A stretch of DNA of 64,000 nucleotides from NCBI RefSeq assembly GCF_901709675.1, contig NC_051100.1, positions 5,394,001 to 5,458,000 on the forward strand, in the 5' to 3' direction. Source of the DNA: Syngnathus acus. Its lineage: Eukaryota > Chordata > Actinopteri > Syngnathiformes > Syngnathidae. Shown here one piece after another: positions 1 to 27,430 of the stretch (the stretch's first letter is position 1; each line of letters begins with the position of its first letter). Position numbers and translations under genes: made by a program. Under the pieces are notes generated by a model. The model was not told where the DNA came from, did not search any database, and saw only the letters and a list, made by a program, of their open reading frames with translations.

Positions 1-14168
<14,168 letters not shown>

Positions 14169-14361
14169 AGACTAGCGCGGTGAGAGGAACGTTGGCGAGC
14201 AACACCAACGTCCGTCCATATGAACACATGGCCTTTCATCCAGACTTTCGGACATCAGGGTCAGTCGTCTCAACATTTGGAGTCTGCGCTAAGCAAAGGC
14301 TTTGATGAAGATTCGTAATCTGCACATAGAATATTTATTTATCTATGTGTTAAATTATTTA

Positions 14362-14401
<40 letters not shown>

Positions 14402-14845
14402 AATACTGTCTCGATGTCATTATGCTGTACTAGGTACAAATATTTTTTATAGTCTCTGTATTTTAATAATCGGCTGCAAAGAAACACAAGCGAATGTATA
14501 GAACACACATGGCTGTCTTGGGAGGCTGAAACATTTTCAAAATCCTGACAAGCCCTGACATGGCTGGCGCTCAGATGAGCAGCCGTCTCCATCTGACGGG
14601 CGCTGCTGTTCAAAATGATCAAGCGCTGAGCCAAAAGTGAATTTAAAGCTGACTTGTACTACTGTATGTTCTTTAGTCTCTTTGGATGTTTCAAGTGTGC
14701 TTTGATTTTTGAAAAGTGCTTTTTTTTTTTTGTATCTTGGTGCTCTACTGTATGTTGCTGTTTCAAATAAACAGCAGTCTGTGGCTCTGCGGGAGCTGGC
14801 ATGAGGCATCAGCCAAGTGCTTCTTTACTTACTAATAAAGTGTTT
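14169..14845 (+). other. vwc2 3' untranslated region with poly(A) signals
   Basis: The region follows the stop TAG at 14166-14168. An AT microsatellite lies at about 14366-14392. Poly(A) signal hexamers AATAAA occur at 14766-14771 and 14834-14839, and either could end the transcript. The exact cleavage site is not determined. Confidence 0.6.
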
Positions 14846-14956
14846 GGGTTCAGTGTCGTCGTGACACGGACCTTCGATATGAGTCAAATTGGAATCCTAA
14901 GAGGCCCTCGGAGGCAGCCCCACTCGCGACCATACTGACAAATTTCTCAACCTAAC

Positions 14957-15067
14957 ACTTGGGACGGGGAGAACATGCAAACACCATACACAAAGTCCGA
15001 AGCCGGAATCGAACCCTGCACCTTTGAACTGTGAGGCGGATGTGCTAATCAGTGTGTCGCCGTGCCG
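14957..15067 (+). repeat. fragment of common teleost dispersed repeat (SINE/LINE-tail type)
   Basis: The segments ggggagaacatgcaaac, gccggaatcgaaccctgcac and actgtgaggcggatgtgcta are hallmarks of a repeat found throughout teleost genomes. It probably belongs to the same broad family as the fragments at 12000-12066 and 35386-35427. No full-length copy or flanking duplication is visible. Confidence 0.6.
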
Positions 15068-17519
15068 AAACCCCCCAAAAGAACTGATACAATCATTTAA
15101 TCTGAATTTAGACCAGTCTTGAATTTAAATTTGACACATTTATATTTACTTCCTCTAGTTTCAAATGAGTAACGAGTGTGCGGCGGAGCCCTGCGGTTCC
15201 TCGGCCAGCAGATCAAAACGACGGCTCATAATGAATCCAGGAAATGAGCGCTGAAGGGCAGGTAACAGATCAATGAATGCACATGCTGCGTTTCAAAATT
15301 TACCAGCTGTCTTTTGCACGAGCAAGATAGTGAACTCACACCTTACATTGAGCCGGTCATGCGGCACAACTCTGATCAAGGGGGTTGCCAGACAACGGCG
15401 TAACATCTCCAGCAGTGAAACGTGCCTCTGAGCCTGCCAGCAGGATCTGAGACAAATCAGCCTAAATGCATGTACATGCAAGCTGACAGACTTTCTCTGA
15501 GCAGCTGGCTCAGCTCCATTACAGTTTCTTGTCAGACCTAACGGGTCAGATTCTTTGACTGTCCTCTCAAACGTAAATCGTTCATTCAAGAAGGAATGGA
15601 TATGTGCTCGCGCATAAGAGTGCTAAATGATTGCGGTTTCGCTCTTCAGTCCAATGATTTCCTGTTACAGCACTCGAGGTTTAGTGTGCAAAAGTAATCA
15701 AACAGCATTGTCTTAGATCAGTGTACAACCTTGACAAACTCTGACTTGAACGCATGTGTCACATTTCAAGGGAACGGGAGGAGCCATTCTGATTGGCCCA
15801 GAGCGAGGTCAGCTATGATCACTATCACAATGGCGCTGACCGCCCTTTGTCAATCTGCCGTCGGTGCTCATCTATAAAAATACCAATACCGGGTCTAACC
15901 CTCATGCGCCAGGCAGAATTCAAATTGAGCCCAGACTGTTTATTTGTATATTGAAAGAAAGTACTGTACCTTTGTTGGTTTGACTTCCCTGGTTTCTCAT
16001 AATGAGTCAATAAAGCAAAACCTGTTTAGCGCTTTTTATTTATTTATTTATTATCTGGTGTTAAATTTGTTATGTATTTAAGTACTTGCAGTCTCAGCAT
16101 ACGACTAAAGGGTAGTCGCGATTAAAGCAACATAAATCCTCGTCCAAAATGAGTCTTGGGTCTTTGACTTTGATGTCAAATTCCCTAGATAGTATGCTTA
16201 TAAGCGAGTCTTCCTCATTAATTGGACGCATCTGTCAGAGGCACTGATAAAGGATTAGCCTCTGCACTTCCCAACACCGCAATGCTGTAATTAGACTCCT
16301 GCCCTGTTCTGGCCACTATTCACTTCTGCTGATCATATCATTGATGCTGATGAAATTCATTCCATATTTATTGCAACCAGCCAACTCTGTCAGTTGTAAT
16401 TAAAATGCCACAGGTTTTAGTAGCTCACAAATAAATGGCAGCCAGTTTTTTTTTTAAATACAAAAATATGTTCATGAAAAATTGAAAACATTCAAGATGA
16501 AAATAATGAAGTGATATTCAATCCTTCCATGTGGTTGGCATTGCATTAAAAATGTGAGTGCCATACATTTAAAGGTGTGGTTTATCCTTTAATTTCACAT
16601 TGAGTTGTAGGAGACATCTTTGGAATGTCTTCCTCTTCACCACCGGCAGTGACTTTGAAAAGCACAGCATTTCTTACAGAAACATTTCTTAATGCTATCA
16701 GTAATCTTTTAATTATTTCATTACTCAGCATGAGTTAGTCAAAATATCTTTTAAGAATGTCCCCAAAAACAATGCATTATCATTTATATTCTGGTCAAAT
16801 ACATCTCAGGATAATTGACATCTTTAAGCTGTTTACATGAGACAGAATAATTTGATTACATTTGGAAGAAAAAATATATAATTCTATTTTTCCCCCCCAA
16901 AATAGCCAAAGTATTTTTAATCATCTTTGTATTCCACCATCTGTCTGAAAAGCACACAAATAAAGGAGAATAGAGATCTAAATGCAGGATGCATTCAATA
17001 ATTTTTAGAATAATACTGTTATAACGCCATGTTTGGAGAAGGATGAAGAAGGGGCGGTTGTGGGCTTAGCAAGCCGTAAAGAAAACTATGCTACCGCAAC
17101 CACAGCTGCAGCTCCAGATCGATGTCCTCCAGAGCCTTAAGTATGGGTCATGTCACACAGCAATAAAATCAACCATGAAACTGTGGACATACAATATGTA
17201 TAAAAACTAGAGCTGTCAGTTTAATGTGTTAATTTGGTTAATTAACTATGCTGCAAATGACCACACCATAAAACTTTACTCAATTAATTGTGAGTGGCAT
17301 GTCAATGCGTCGGCTGCAGTGACAGGTTACTTCCTGCTTGCACCACTTTTAATTTATTTGTAAAATAAATAAAAAAAAGAATAGAGGAAAGATGGGACTA
17401 TTAATAGGAAGGCAGTGATTTGTACCTTGTGTAAAAAAAATAATTTTCCTCTTGCCTGAATTATCACTCAAACGCTAAATGAATTCTTTTCTTTCTTTCA
17501 TTTTTATTTTTGTGTCTTC

Positions 17520-17834
17520 TACACTACTGTTCAAAAGTTTGTGGTCAATTGGAAATGTCCTTATTTTTCAAATAAAATTGCTATTTTTTCAGTCAGTATA
17601 ACAATAATCAGGAATACACTTTATACATCATTAATGTGATAAATGACTTTTCTAGCGTTTAATGCAATATCTACATAGGTGTATAAATGCCCATTTTTGG
17701 AAATCATCCCTCCATTGTGTTTGCTAATTGTGTTAGAAGGCTAATGGATGATGAGAAAACCCTTTTGCAATTATGTTAGTTTTCATGGATAACTAAATTG
17801 TCTGGGTGACTCCAAACTTTTGAACGGCATTATA
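17520..17834. mobile_element. nonautonomous DNA transposon (MITE) with terminal inverted repeats
   Basis: The left end, ctactgttcaaaagtttgtg, and the right end, read on the other strand as atgccgttcaaaagtttgga, form imperfect inverted repeats of about 24 nt around a 315-bp element with no coding capacity. This gttcaaaagtttggggtca family is well known to recur in fish and other vertebrate genomes. The superfamily is not assigned. The ends are flanked by AT-rich sequence, so a TA target site is possible. Confidence 0.65.
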
Positions 17835-19303
17835 TAGCTGCGGAATATTGGTACTGTACACGAGCCATGTTGCTATGGTGATCCATCTTTGTGGATCATT
17901 AGATGTGAATGATTATGGAGGCTTTTGTTGTTTGCTTGTCTGCACATTCATCTCCAGAGAGGAAGGGTGCAATTGGAGCCACAAGTTCTTGCATTTTTAA
18001 TGGCGCTGCATTCATTTCAGTCGGAAAGGAGTTTTTTTAACGAGAATCGATTAAAATAAACAAAGCCTAGTAATATGTCGGTGAATTTAGGCTTGCTGCT
18101 CAGGGTGGGACTTTTGATCGAAGTTTTGTTTATTTTCACTGAGTGAACAATTTTGAGTTTCTGCTCAGAGGTGAACTTTTCTCATGCCACCTTGGTTCAT
18201 TAAAATTGCAATGATATGTTTTTATGAACTTAAAATTCCGTACACACCATCAAAATGTGTTTAAAATGCTTTGAGAATTCGTTTAGCACCTTGTGGATTT
18301 ATTTCTAAGCCCATGTTCAATAATCCGTTCAATCCAACTTGGAATCCTCCGACAGTTGCACCTGCTTAAACCACGAAGACATGACGCGATGCTCCCTCGT
18401 GATCGGGTTGCTCCTTGATCAATCCGAGCGAATCGCTTCACCATCGAGTACCTGGAGCCTCAAATTGCCTTTTATAGATTTAGTATTGTTACGGCTGCTC
18501 TGCTCCCGGGCCATTACCCAGACCTTCACATTTTATATTCTACTTCTCATCTCCTGGAGGTGTTGAATTGCCCTACTGTGCATATATACGTACCTTTAAC
18601 TGTGGCACAAACAAAAAACTTCAATTGTATAACGCTGGAACGTTATGAGCATCAAGAGGAATTCATTTCTCAGATAACACACACGCTGGGATTCCAATCC
18701 ATCACAGGTTGTTACAAAAATGAATGGACAAGACTTCCATGTCCACAACTAAACCAGTGTGACCTGTTTGTTGATGACTTTCTTATTTTGGTGGTCAACT
18801 GAGCACAGCACTGCTGCATAACACATCTGCATATGCTGCTGTCAAGTGGGAGCTCTCATTGTGGATGGTGGTGAATATCAATAATAAGAGTTTGCATCTG
18901 CAGAAACCCTTAAGACATTTTTTTTTCCTATGGCAATATATCATCCATGTCATATCTTGATCCATATAATGCACAGAGTAGCTGCTAGCTCTCATGCCAC
19001 CGTGGATGTCCTCGGAATATTGCGTGCATGAAAAGGTTTTAAACACATACAACACTGACGAGTTTGTTTTGAACATTTCGTACAAACAACTTGAAATATC
19101 AGGCAGGAGGGGGAAAAGTATAGCTTCAGGCTGTGGGTGTCCATCCTGAGGATTTCTCTTCGGTTTATAAACTTCAAAAGAAGAGACTTTTGCAGTTTGG
19201 TAGCAGAAGGCAGGGTCATGTCTTGTATTCTAGGCTAACAGAGAAAGTCCATTACTGTTTCTGCCACTATTGCCTAATGCAATGCCTTCTTTGTTATTGA
19301 AGA

Positions 19304-19317
19304 GGGGGGGGGGGGGG
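19304..19317 (+). repeat. poly-G run (14 nt)
   Basis: An uninterrupted run of 14 G, with no feature attached to it. Confidence 0.95.
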
Positions 19318-22300
19318 ATCTGTGTTATGCCGCATAGAAATGTGAAATTGTGTTTCGCAGTGCCACAGTAGCAGCGTCACATTTGTGAATTTTTACCGAC
19401 CTTCAATTATTCCATTTTATGACATAGATTTGCTATAAAAAAAAAAAGTAAACATTTTTGAAAGGGAAACATGCAGTCATTTTTGATTCAAATTTGCTGT
19501 TGACCAGTCTTACTAATGATCAGAACACCTTTGGGCCGCTCCCTAACAAAACGATGATGTCCTTATTCATATTTGACCTCATGCATCAAAGTGGCTAAAA
19601 ATCATGATAGAAGAGGATGATGAGTTTGCTCGCCCGATTACAAGAGTAAATACAGCTCTGGTTTCAAATCAAATTGTGGCGACAGTTATTGGCTCTGTCA
19701 TCAATCATCATTTGTCCTTTTTCGGGAGGCTGCATGAACGGTCCAGTTCTTTCTGAGCCACAGCACGGCGGCCTTGATTTATAGAAAAATGATGACATGC
19801 TGTCAAGAGAAATGGTATAGATCAGCTTGTTTTCATTTTATTTTCCTTTACAATGTTTTCGTCACAAATTGTCTATTGCTCAGTCCTAGTCCGTCCGTCC
19901 ATCCAATCCGTGTCTTGATGTGAAATAGCAGAAAAGAAAAGAAAACCCAGACACCCTGCGGAGGAAATTCATTTTGTGATGGTTTTCTTTCGGGTTCTAC
20001 TCACACTTTATGACTTAGGGGAGGACGGGAGATTGACCAGTAAATCAAGATCCTCCACCACAACATCTCCAGTGACTGTCCCGCTCCCGATTTGTTGTTG
20101 CCAAACCTTTGAACAAAGACCAACGGATAGTTAAACTCCTCCACTCAGGGCATCTCTGACCCAACGGCAGCACGCTACACTTTTCATCATCCACTTTGCC
20201 TTGGATGCCTTGCAAACACTTGCACCATTTTAACAGCGATGGTTCAAGAATGCACTGCTGTAATTTGAATCATCATACTGAATCAGGAATGAGGAGATGG
20301 AGACAGTCCAGATTTTAAGAGTTCTTTGATTGGAAGCTGCTAAATACACAAGGTGACATTGCGGCCTCATGGAGTGATTAAGAACTCGGGTTTTTTTGTT
20401 CACTGACACTCATTGGAAACACTGAAAGCATAAAATAATGACTCGAGTGAATTGGATCATTTCAGTGAGAGACTCACAGTTCATAAAATGAACTGTAAAT
20501 GTGAAGCTAATGTGACTTCTTTTACTTTAGTCTCATAAGTCCAAAAAACATTTGTGTCAATAGGAATTTCAGCAAATTTGAGTCTTGTCAGTTTTTATTT
20601 ACTTCAGCGACCATTTTCATTTATTTGTTCTTCAACAATATTTTTTATGGAAACATGTTGAAATTGAGGCGCGTAAAATCTAACATTTTAATAAAGCCAT
20701 TTTTCCAGGCGCGAGAAAAACTGCTGTTGTGTGCAAATTTGAATAGTGGGACAATTAATTTTCAATTCATGAGGCTGCTGACATATTTATTGTGCCAGAG
20801 CGCGATCTTGTGGCTTGGAGGGATTTAGTTTGGTTTATCTGAAATAAGCAATGTTATCTGTACATTCATTAATGCAAGGATATAATGTCATGAACAGACG
20901 ATGCAACAATTCTGCATTATCTTTGATGGACAGCTAAATCAAAAATGGAAAACAAAATATCCCTACGATCAATAATTTGTCCGGTTCACTGACTCGTAAT
21001 GATTGGAACACTGTCGCTACCAAATGTGGCTTATAATATTGATGGGTCAGCAAAGAATTCCATGTTATGTTCGTACTAGGTGCTGATATATAAAAAAAAA
21101 ATGTAAATCTTTCATTTATCGTTTGTCCATTGTTGTTGTGACATGACTGTTAGGATAACACAATTTTAAATCCTACTTATGTATTAAGTCACATTGAATT
21201 GTGCAGACTTGCATAAAATCTCTTTATATCAAATTCATTTGTGTCAGCTCTTGTCTATAGTTTTCGGCTAACTTCTAAAATACCATATTTATATTTCATT
21301 CCTCTTGATTAGAGTATAATGACAATAGTGGTCCATTGCCCTTCTTTATTCTTCTGTTAATGTGAGACCTCACGACACCATACTATAATCCTTCTACAAC
21401 ATCTTCTTTGCAAAAGAGGACAGGCCCTATGATCTAATTTACTTATGATTTACAACTGCTTGTGCATCTGCTGCAGTCAACATATTCATCATCGCGGGTG
21501 ACATTGCATTATGCTGAATCTCTCTCGCAGGGAATGTTACCATTAAACATGCTCATGCAGCATCATGCCAGCCCGGAGGCTACTCGGCAGGGGGTGGGGG
21601 TGGCTGAAGCGTGTGTGGGAAAAGTTCCATATTAAAAGCATTATAAGGAGCACATTCTTCACTCTCACCCCTCTCATGAAAAATGTACAGCGGCATACTC
21701 ATTACTTTCTTGAGCTAAGTGAGGATGACAAGCGGAGAGCGGCGGCATGGAGAGGGCAGGGAAGTCGCACTACAATAAAGCATCGGGCCCTCTCCTAGGG
21801 CACGCTTGCCCACATCGCTCACGGGAGTTTCATCTCTGCACTCGACTCGAGATCTTTACAAGTGGTCGAGGACAACGCATCGTAAAACATAGCTGGCTAA
21901 TATTCCGGCAAGCTCGCTGGGTGCTATCCGGTCACTGCCTTTACAGTGTAATGAATATGAGCTCGGAGCAATGACCTCAAAGCACATTCATCAGTTTCAT
22001 CTTACAATAGATAAAGTCCCAGACAAGGAAGATGAAATTTGATGTATTGCTTGCATATTGAGGCGAATGATTTGAAACGAGTTCAAACCTGGTCTGGAAA
22101 TCCCACCTGAGAAGAAACAACTGCCATCAAAGCTTTAGGAGGTAGCATGCAGTAATAATGAATAAATTATTTATCTGGGACCTGTCATTCCTGGATACAC
22201 AGATAGATGGGAACATAAATGTACGTTTAGAGCCCAGCTGTCCTGGTAGCTGCTATTGTCTCCTGCATACATAATTATTTCATTAATACATTTTATTAGG

Positions 22301-22611
22301 AGGAGAAAGTAATGACTATAGATAAACATGTCTCATAATGTTTTGGGGAAGTAATATTTTACTTTTTTTTGTCGTCAAGACTTAAGCCTATAGTCCTGGA
22401 CGCATTTGGGTGTGTCAACCATTTTAAGTTGTTTTAAATCCGTCAGTATGAACATTTTTAGCCATCATTGGGTAAAAAATGGCGTATACTGTAAATATCC
22501 CCTTTGCACCAGGCTGAAAATACAGCGCTGGCTTTTAGTGACAGCAGTTGACAAGACCGGTTACATAACAAAAATTTCTCATGAGCGATCCCACACATGA
22601 CTAAGGAGACA

Positions 22612-22614
<3 letters not shown>

Positions 22615-22659
<45 letters not shown>
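22615..22659 (+). repeat. (GT)n microsatellite, 45 nt
   Basis: A perfect dinucleotide tract. Open frames across it encode only alternating Cys-Val and are not genes. Confidence 0.97.
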
Positions 22660-22662
<3 letters not shown>

Positions 22663-23330
22663 TATTCTGTCATGTAGTACTCAAGATGACCAGCACAGCA
22701 CATTTCATAGGTCACACATCTCTGTTAACCAAGATGCCGGGGGCTCGGGTGCTATCTGTGCATTGTATAAAAAAAATATATAAAATAAATCAGGAAATTT
22801 AAAAGCACAAAAAAAATCTTTCCAGATCCCCGAAAAAACGCTGGTGGGTGATCCACTTATTTTATACCAAAAAAAAACCAACAACATAAGAGCAGAGTGT
22901 TAGCTTATCTGGGGACTGCATTGTTGCAAACTCTTTTTTTTTTTTTTTAATTTTTTTTATTATGACTTGACACATTTGCTAACCGCTGAGTCGGTGTATT
23001 TTTTTTTTTTTTGCAACATTACAGTATCTATTTCATTACTAGAGTGACTAAAATTGTTTATTCAACAACAATTTACTTATCTTTGCCTGTTAAGGGGGTA
23101 TAAAAGCTAGAGTGGGTCACCACCCAAATTTTGTAACCGGACAAATACTGCTGGGTGCTCAAGCTGCTACCTGTCCAAATTCACTTCACTTTGATCATTC
23201 ATGTCACACCATCTGAGTTATTATGGGATTTATTCCGAGCTTGGGCAACCTTGCGCATATCTTTTCTTTTTTTTTTTTTTTTTTAAAACGTTTTTGCTTT
23301 TCTTTTAATTGTGTATGCTATTTTATGTTT

Positions 23331-23396
23331 GTACGGTGACCTTGAGTGCCTTGAAAGGCGCCTGATAAATCAAACGTATTATTATTATTATTATCT
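23331..23396 (+). repeat. non-LTR retrotransposon 3' tail with (ATT)n
   Basis: The sequence ccttgagtgccttgaaaggc, followed by gcctgataaatcaaacgta and a short (TTA)n tract, is the typical 3' end of fish LINEs and of SINEs that share their tails. The body upstream is too decayed to classify. Confidence 0.6.
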
Positions 23397-25371
23397 TGCT
23401 TTAATGGTTCTGTTCTCTCTGAAATGACAACCTTGGAAAAAGAATTTTTGCTATTCATTTTTGCACAGGCAAACCTTTCGAATCAATACAGTATGTGAGC
23501 AGCTGGAGCTTTTCCAAGCAAAACAAGGAGAAGTCTGCAAAACTCCTACAAAATGTCTAATTCAAGGAACAATCTCTTGGAACTTGACTGGCATATACAT
23601 TCATGAATTCTGCATAGCAACAAATGGGTGGGAGCAAGAAAACTGATCTGACAACATCTGTTTATCTATTAAGGGCCTCTGACACAGCGACGCCACTTTA
23701 TTCTTGTAACCAAATCTTCTATACCCAAAGTAGCAGCTGTCCATATTGTCTTCAAATCACCTCACTCAAATTGTTATTTTGCTTTAACAAGCCTCCGCAG
23801 CAGCAAAAACACTGATCCTCAATCCAGAGTATCTGATCCTCTCAGACACATCTAGCCTGTGCAAATTAACACCGCACTGCAGTATCGGGTCCACTGAGCT
23901 GGCCAGTAAATATTTTCACAGGATCAAGGATGCTTTAAAAGGGCTTACAAGCAAACCAATAACTCACAATTCAGAAAGAGAGACTTCTCTGATGAGAATG
24001 GCGCCTCCCTCTAGAAATAACAAAGCATTGTACAATCGCAGGCGGGGTTTGGTCTTTAAATCTGAGCGGAAAACAGAATTAATTGGGGAAACAAAAGATT
24101 TAGGGGGATGGTGACTGGAGATGCAATAAATCATGTGGATATATCTCAACATAATGGCATTCATTATAGATGCATGAATATACAATCAGTGGATGCAACA
24201 AATGGTATGTTTTTGTCAACACAACCCATCTCACTCGTGTCATGTCTGCCCTCCTTTTATCAAGGGAGCACTGCATGGGCGACACATTCTCCACTCTTGC
24301 ACTAACTCATAATTAGGCTATTTTTAACACATCCCTTTCAACAGCTCGTGGGTGTTTACATTTGCAAACGACAGCCTGAGTAGAACTCATCCATCAGCAG
24401 GCATCAGCATCATCACTGACACATAAACATGAAAAGATTTTCTTCCAACGAAATACCACCCAGCCGCTGAAGATGCGGCACACATCCCCGTGTGCTTACA
24501 TTTACGATATGTGCATTTGCACATCACAATTTTGGCAACCCTTGCAAACTAATTAATAAGCACTCAAGCACATACTGTGAAATATTTCTAGTTTTGATTT
24601 CTTTTTTGCTTCAGTGAATAGAAGACAGCTCTTTCAAGTCAGGGCATTTACTCGATTATGCCCTCTGAAAAAACGTGGTTTTTTTTTTTACATGCATGTC
24701 ATTTACATATTTTACTTTTAGAAATCAAAACAACAATTGAGATTCTTTTTTTTTTCTGTCAACTAACCTGCAAGCAAATAATAAGACGTTTCCTGAGGGA
24801 CAGAATGTGGTTAAAGATTAAAATAATAATAAATTAAACACAAATGAACAATTTTATGAAATCAGAATGAATTTTTGTACTTTTGTTTTATTGTTATTGC
24901 TGTATTAATTAAAAGGGTGATATTGGTGTATCATATCAGATTTTTTTATCCAAATTAAATAATTCTCCGTTTTATCTTTTTTATTTTAACTTTGAACACA
25001 TTAAAGAAACCTTCATAATCACAAAACATTAATCCATAGTGTTTTTGTGGTTTGCGATCACTGCAAGTGGACGGGCAGTAGTTTGTAAAGTTAGTAGTAA
25101 CTAGACAGAGCGCTCACCAGTACTCCGTGGGTTATTTTACCTTTTCCCGTGCAGCGTCTCTGATTTTAGCGTCGTTGGTGTGCAGACATTTGATTGAGGA
25201 AGTGTCTGTGTCCCATATTATCTTGCAAACGGATACGTGTGTGCGCGTGAACTGGAAAGGAACAGGGTAGAACGTGCTCGCACCCAATTATGAGCGCTCG
25301 CTCATGTGCGCGTTCCCGTTCGTGCACGTTTCATTTCTGTGGCTCGGTTCCGGGGCGTGCAGGTCCAGCGG

Positions 25372-25471
25372 GCAGTGCCACCGGGCCACATATTGCACGA
25401 TGCTTCGGGCCGGTTTAAATTTAGAGACGGGCCGGATTTGGTCCGCAAGCCGGACTTTGGTTGACCATGGT
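25372..25471 (+). repeat. gggccgg-type dispersed repeat fragment (possible hAT-like MITE end)
   Basis: Repeated gggccgg words (gcttcgggccggtttaaat; acgggccggatttggtccgc) ending in gccggactttggttgacc resemble a dispersed fish repeat whose consensus reads gggccggatttggcccgc. I associate it with hAT-like nonautonomous elements. Only one end is visible. Confidence 0.4.
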
Positions 25472-26177
25472 ATTTTAAACTCCTAATAGATCATCGTAAT
25501 AACCCAACAGGGACTTCTATTTTTTTTTTTATATATATATATATTGTTTCTATTGATTTATTATGAGAAATAGCAAACGATATTTCTCGACTGCCTGCTA
25601 GTGCAAGCACTCCATCTAGTGGTCATATCTGTAGATGGCAATTGTTCTATATTTAATGTTGGAGAAAAAAACTCTATTTTGGCTTCTTCATCAATTAGTT
25701 ATGTGGCGGTGGAATTATTTTGAATATTAGGTGCCACTCTACTACGCAACTGCAAAATACTACAATCACAATAATGAAGTGTTGCTTGACAGTGTCATTG
25801 AAAATATCCATACCCACAAAGACAGCTGGGATAGCTTAAAACTGATTTTATTTAGCCAGTCGACAGGGCTGAATTTAATATTGGAGGTTGGCAAATTAAA
25901 GCAACTCAAATGAGAACTTCCTGAGGAGTTCTGAGGCAAAATCACAAGTGCGGTGAAACCAATAGAATTTTGTGCTCTCAATTTGAATGAATAATGAGTG
26001 TTATGTGACCTCTGTGCATGTCAGCAATTTGATCCAAGCTGCCACCAAAGTCAGTTTCCCAGCAATCAAATGCCCACGACATAACTTTGCCGGAAAAGAT
26101 CTATGAACTATGCTGGTGCACAAACACCCTCAGACACTCAGCCTTGGATTTGAATGGCTCCAAGCTAGCCCCTGCAG

Positions 26178-26351
26178 GTTTGCATGTCATCAGACGGCCG
26201 ACCTCTCGTGTGGGTCGACCTGCCGGAGGAGACACACCTCAGCCAGGAAACGTTGACTCGAATTTTGGATCTTATCCCCGAGCTCAGCATGACCCTCTGG
26301 CTCCCGAGCGAGATGACGTCCCCCTTTTGGATCCATGCAGCTGGCAGCTGA
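26178..26351 (+). other. orphan coding-like frame, possible exon or pseudogene fragment
   Basis: A 57-codon open frame begins right after a splice-acceptor-like cctgcag at 26171-26177 and ends at TGA 26349-26351. It reads VCMSSDGRPLVWVDLPEE, then a piece with ETLTRILDLIPELSMTLW, then WIHAAGS. Codon use and GC content look coding and differ from the AT-rich surroundings. No start ATG with good context or neighbouring exon was found, and I do not recognise the protein. It could be the last exon of an undetected gene, a processed pseudogene piece or chance. The opposite strand is also open over part of it. Confidence 0.3.
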
Positions 26352-26774
26352 GTGCTGGAGCAGAAGATGGTCACAACTTTATTGACTTTCGGCATGTGGC
26401 CCCTAGCTCCACATGACAAGGAAAGGTTGAAAACAGCCTCAAGGCTGTCTGATATAAAGGTAAGAGAGGGTAGAAGCTTGGAACTCTAGGAGAGTCCCTC
26501 ATGCAGCAGCAGGAGCAAAACTCAGCGGTTAAACAAAAACATCCTATTTACTCAAATTCAATCTATTGCAGAATTTATTTGGGGATTATCTTAATGAGCA
26601 GTACTGTAAAAGCTCAATTCAATAGCTGCAGTGCGACACAAATGGATCAACAGCTTCTTCACAAGCAGTGTTTTGCTGCCCTCTTTGGCGGAAATTGTTT
26701 AAACTAGTGGAAACACTCGGCTACTTTATAAGCAGCATCTGGCCAAAATGTCAATACTGTGAGGTTAGGTTGGG

Positions 26775-26955
26775 AGAAAAATGAATAACATCATTTTTGT
26801 ATGCTATTGTTTCTTTTCAAAGATCTTATTCTCCAGTTTCTTTGTCAAACTAATCAATACGCTGCTTAAAGTTAAAATTCACATCCAGACAGATACAGAG
26901 ATAGTTCTTGTAAGTATCAACACACTCAATATTGATGCCATCAAGAGTAAAAATC
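26775..26955 (-). mobile_element. decayed LINE reverse-transcriptase fragment
   Basis: The minus strand reads FTLDGINIECVDTYKNYLCI, then CLDVNFNFKQRID, then in another frame KKLENKIFEKKQ. This matches the 'YKYLGIWLD...HI' region that follows the catalytic core in many fish LINE reverse transcriptases. Stops and a frameshift make it inactive. Confidence 0.5.
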
Positions 26956-27153
26956 TTCTAGGAGTACCGAATTTTTAAATGATATTCATTTTGACCAAAT
27001 TTTGTGTTCAATGTTATAAATTCCAAATTCAGAGTTGATTACAACGCTATGTCACACAGATCTTTTCAAATGGTGCAAAAATATTGCCCCACCCCCAGAG
27101 AAATCATTTTGTCCTACTGTATGCCACACTGAGAAGTTATTACCGAAAAGTGT

Positions 27154-27167
27154 CCGCTAGGGGGCAA
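27154..27167 (+). promoter_or_regulatory. CTCF-like motif
   Basis: CCGCTAGGGGGCAA fits the core of the vertebrate CTCF consensus (CCASYAGRKGGCRS) with minor deviation. Binding is not established. Confidence 0.3.
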
Positions 27168-27299
27168 TCTAATTCACACAATCCAATACAACTCAATACA
27201 GCACAGCCATTTATGCCCCTGGTAAACATTCTGTGCATTGGTTTTGCACCAACACGCTGAAGACTGATGTCAATGATGCCAACACATCAGCAACAATTT

Positions 27300-27430
27300 A
27301 AAATATTTCATTAAAAGTATCGCATATACTCGAACTGCAGCGTTTTGAACGATCTGCAGCTGTTTGATGCTCTTTTGCAGGAGTCCAGTCAGAAAACCAT
27401 TGCAATAATAAAGTCGAATAAAACCTGTGC
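27300..27430 (-). mobile_element. LINE reverse-transcriptase C-terminal fragment
   Basis: The minus strand encodes IRLYYCNGFLTGLLQKSIKQ followed by LQIVQNAAVRV. It closely matches the L2/CR1-type motif LDYCNSLLxGLPxxxLxRLQxVQNxAAR. The frame is short and has no flanking domains, so it is a fossil. It is separate from the 26775-26955 fragment, because their order is reversed relative to a normal element. Confidence 0.65.

Noticed and set aside
22617-22802. Open frame starting with Cys-Val repeats
   Set aside because: It is translation of the (GT)n microsatellite.
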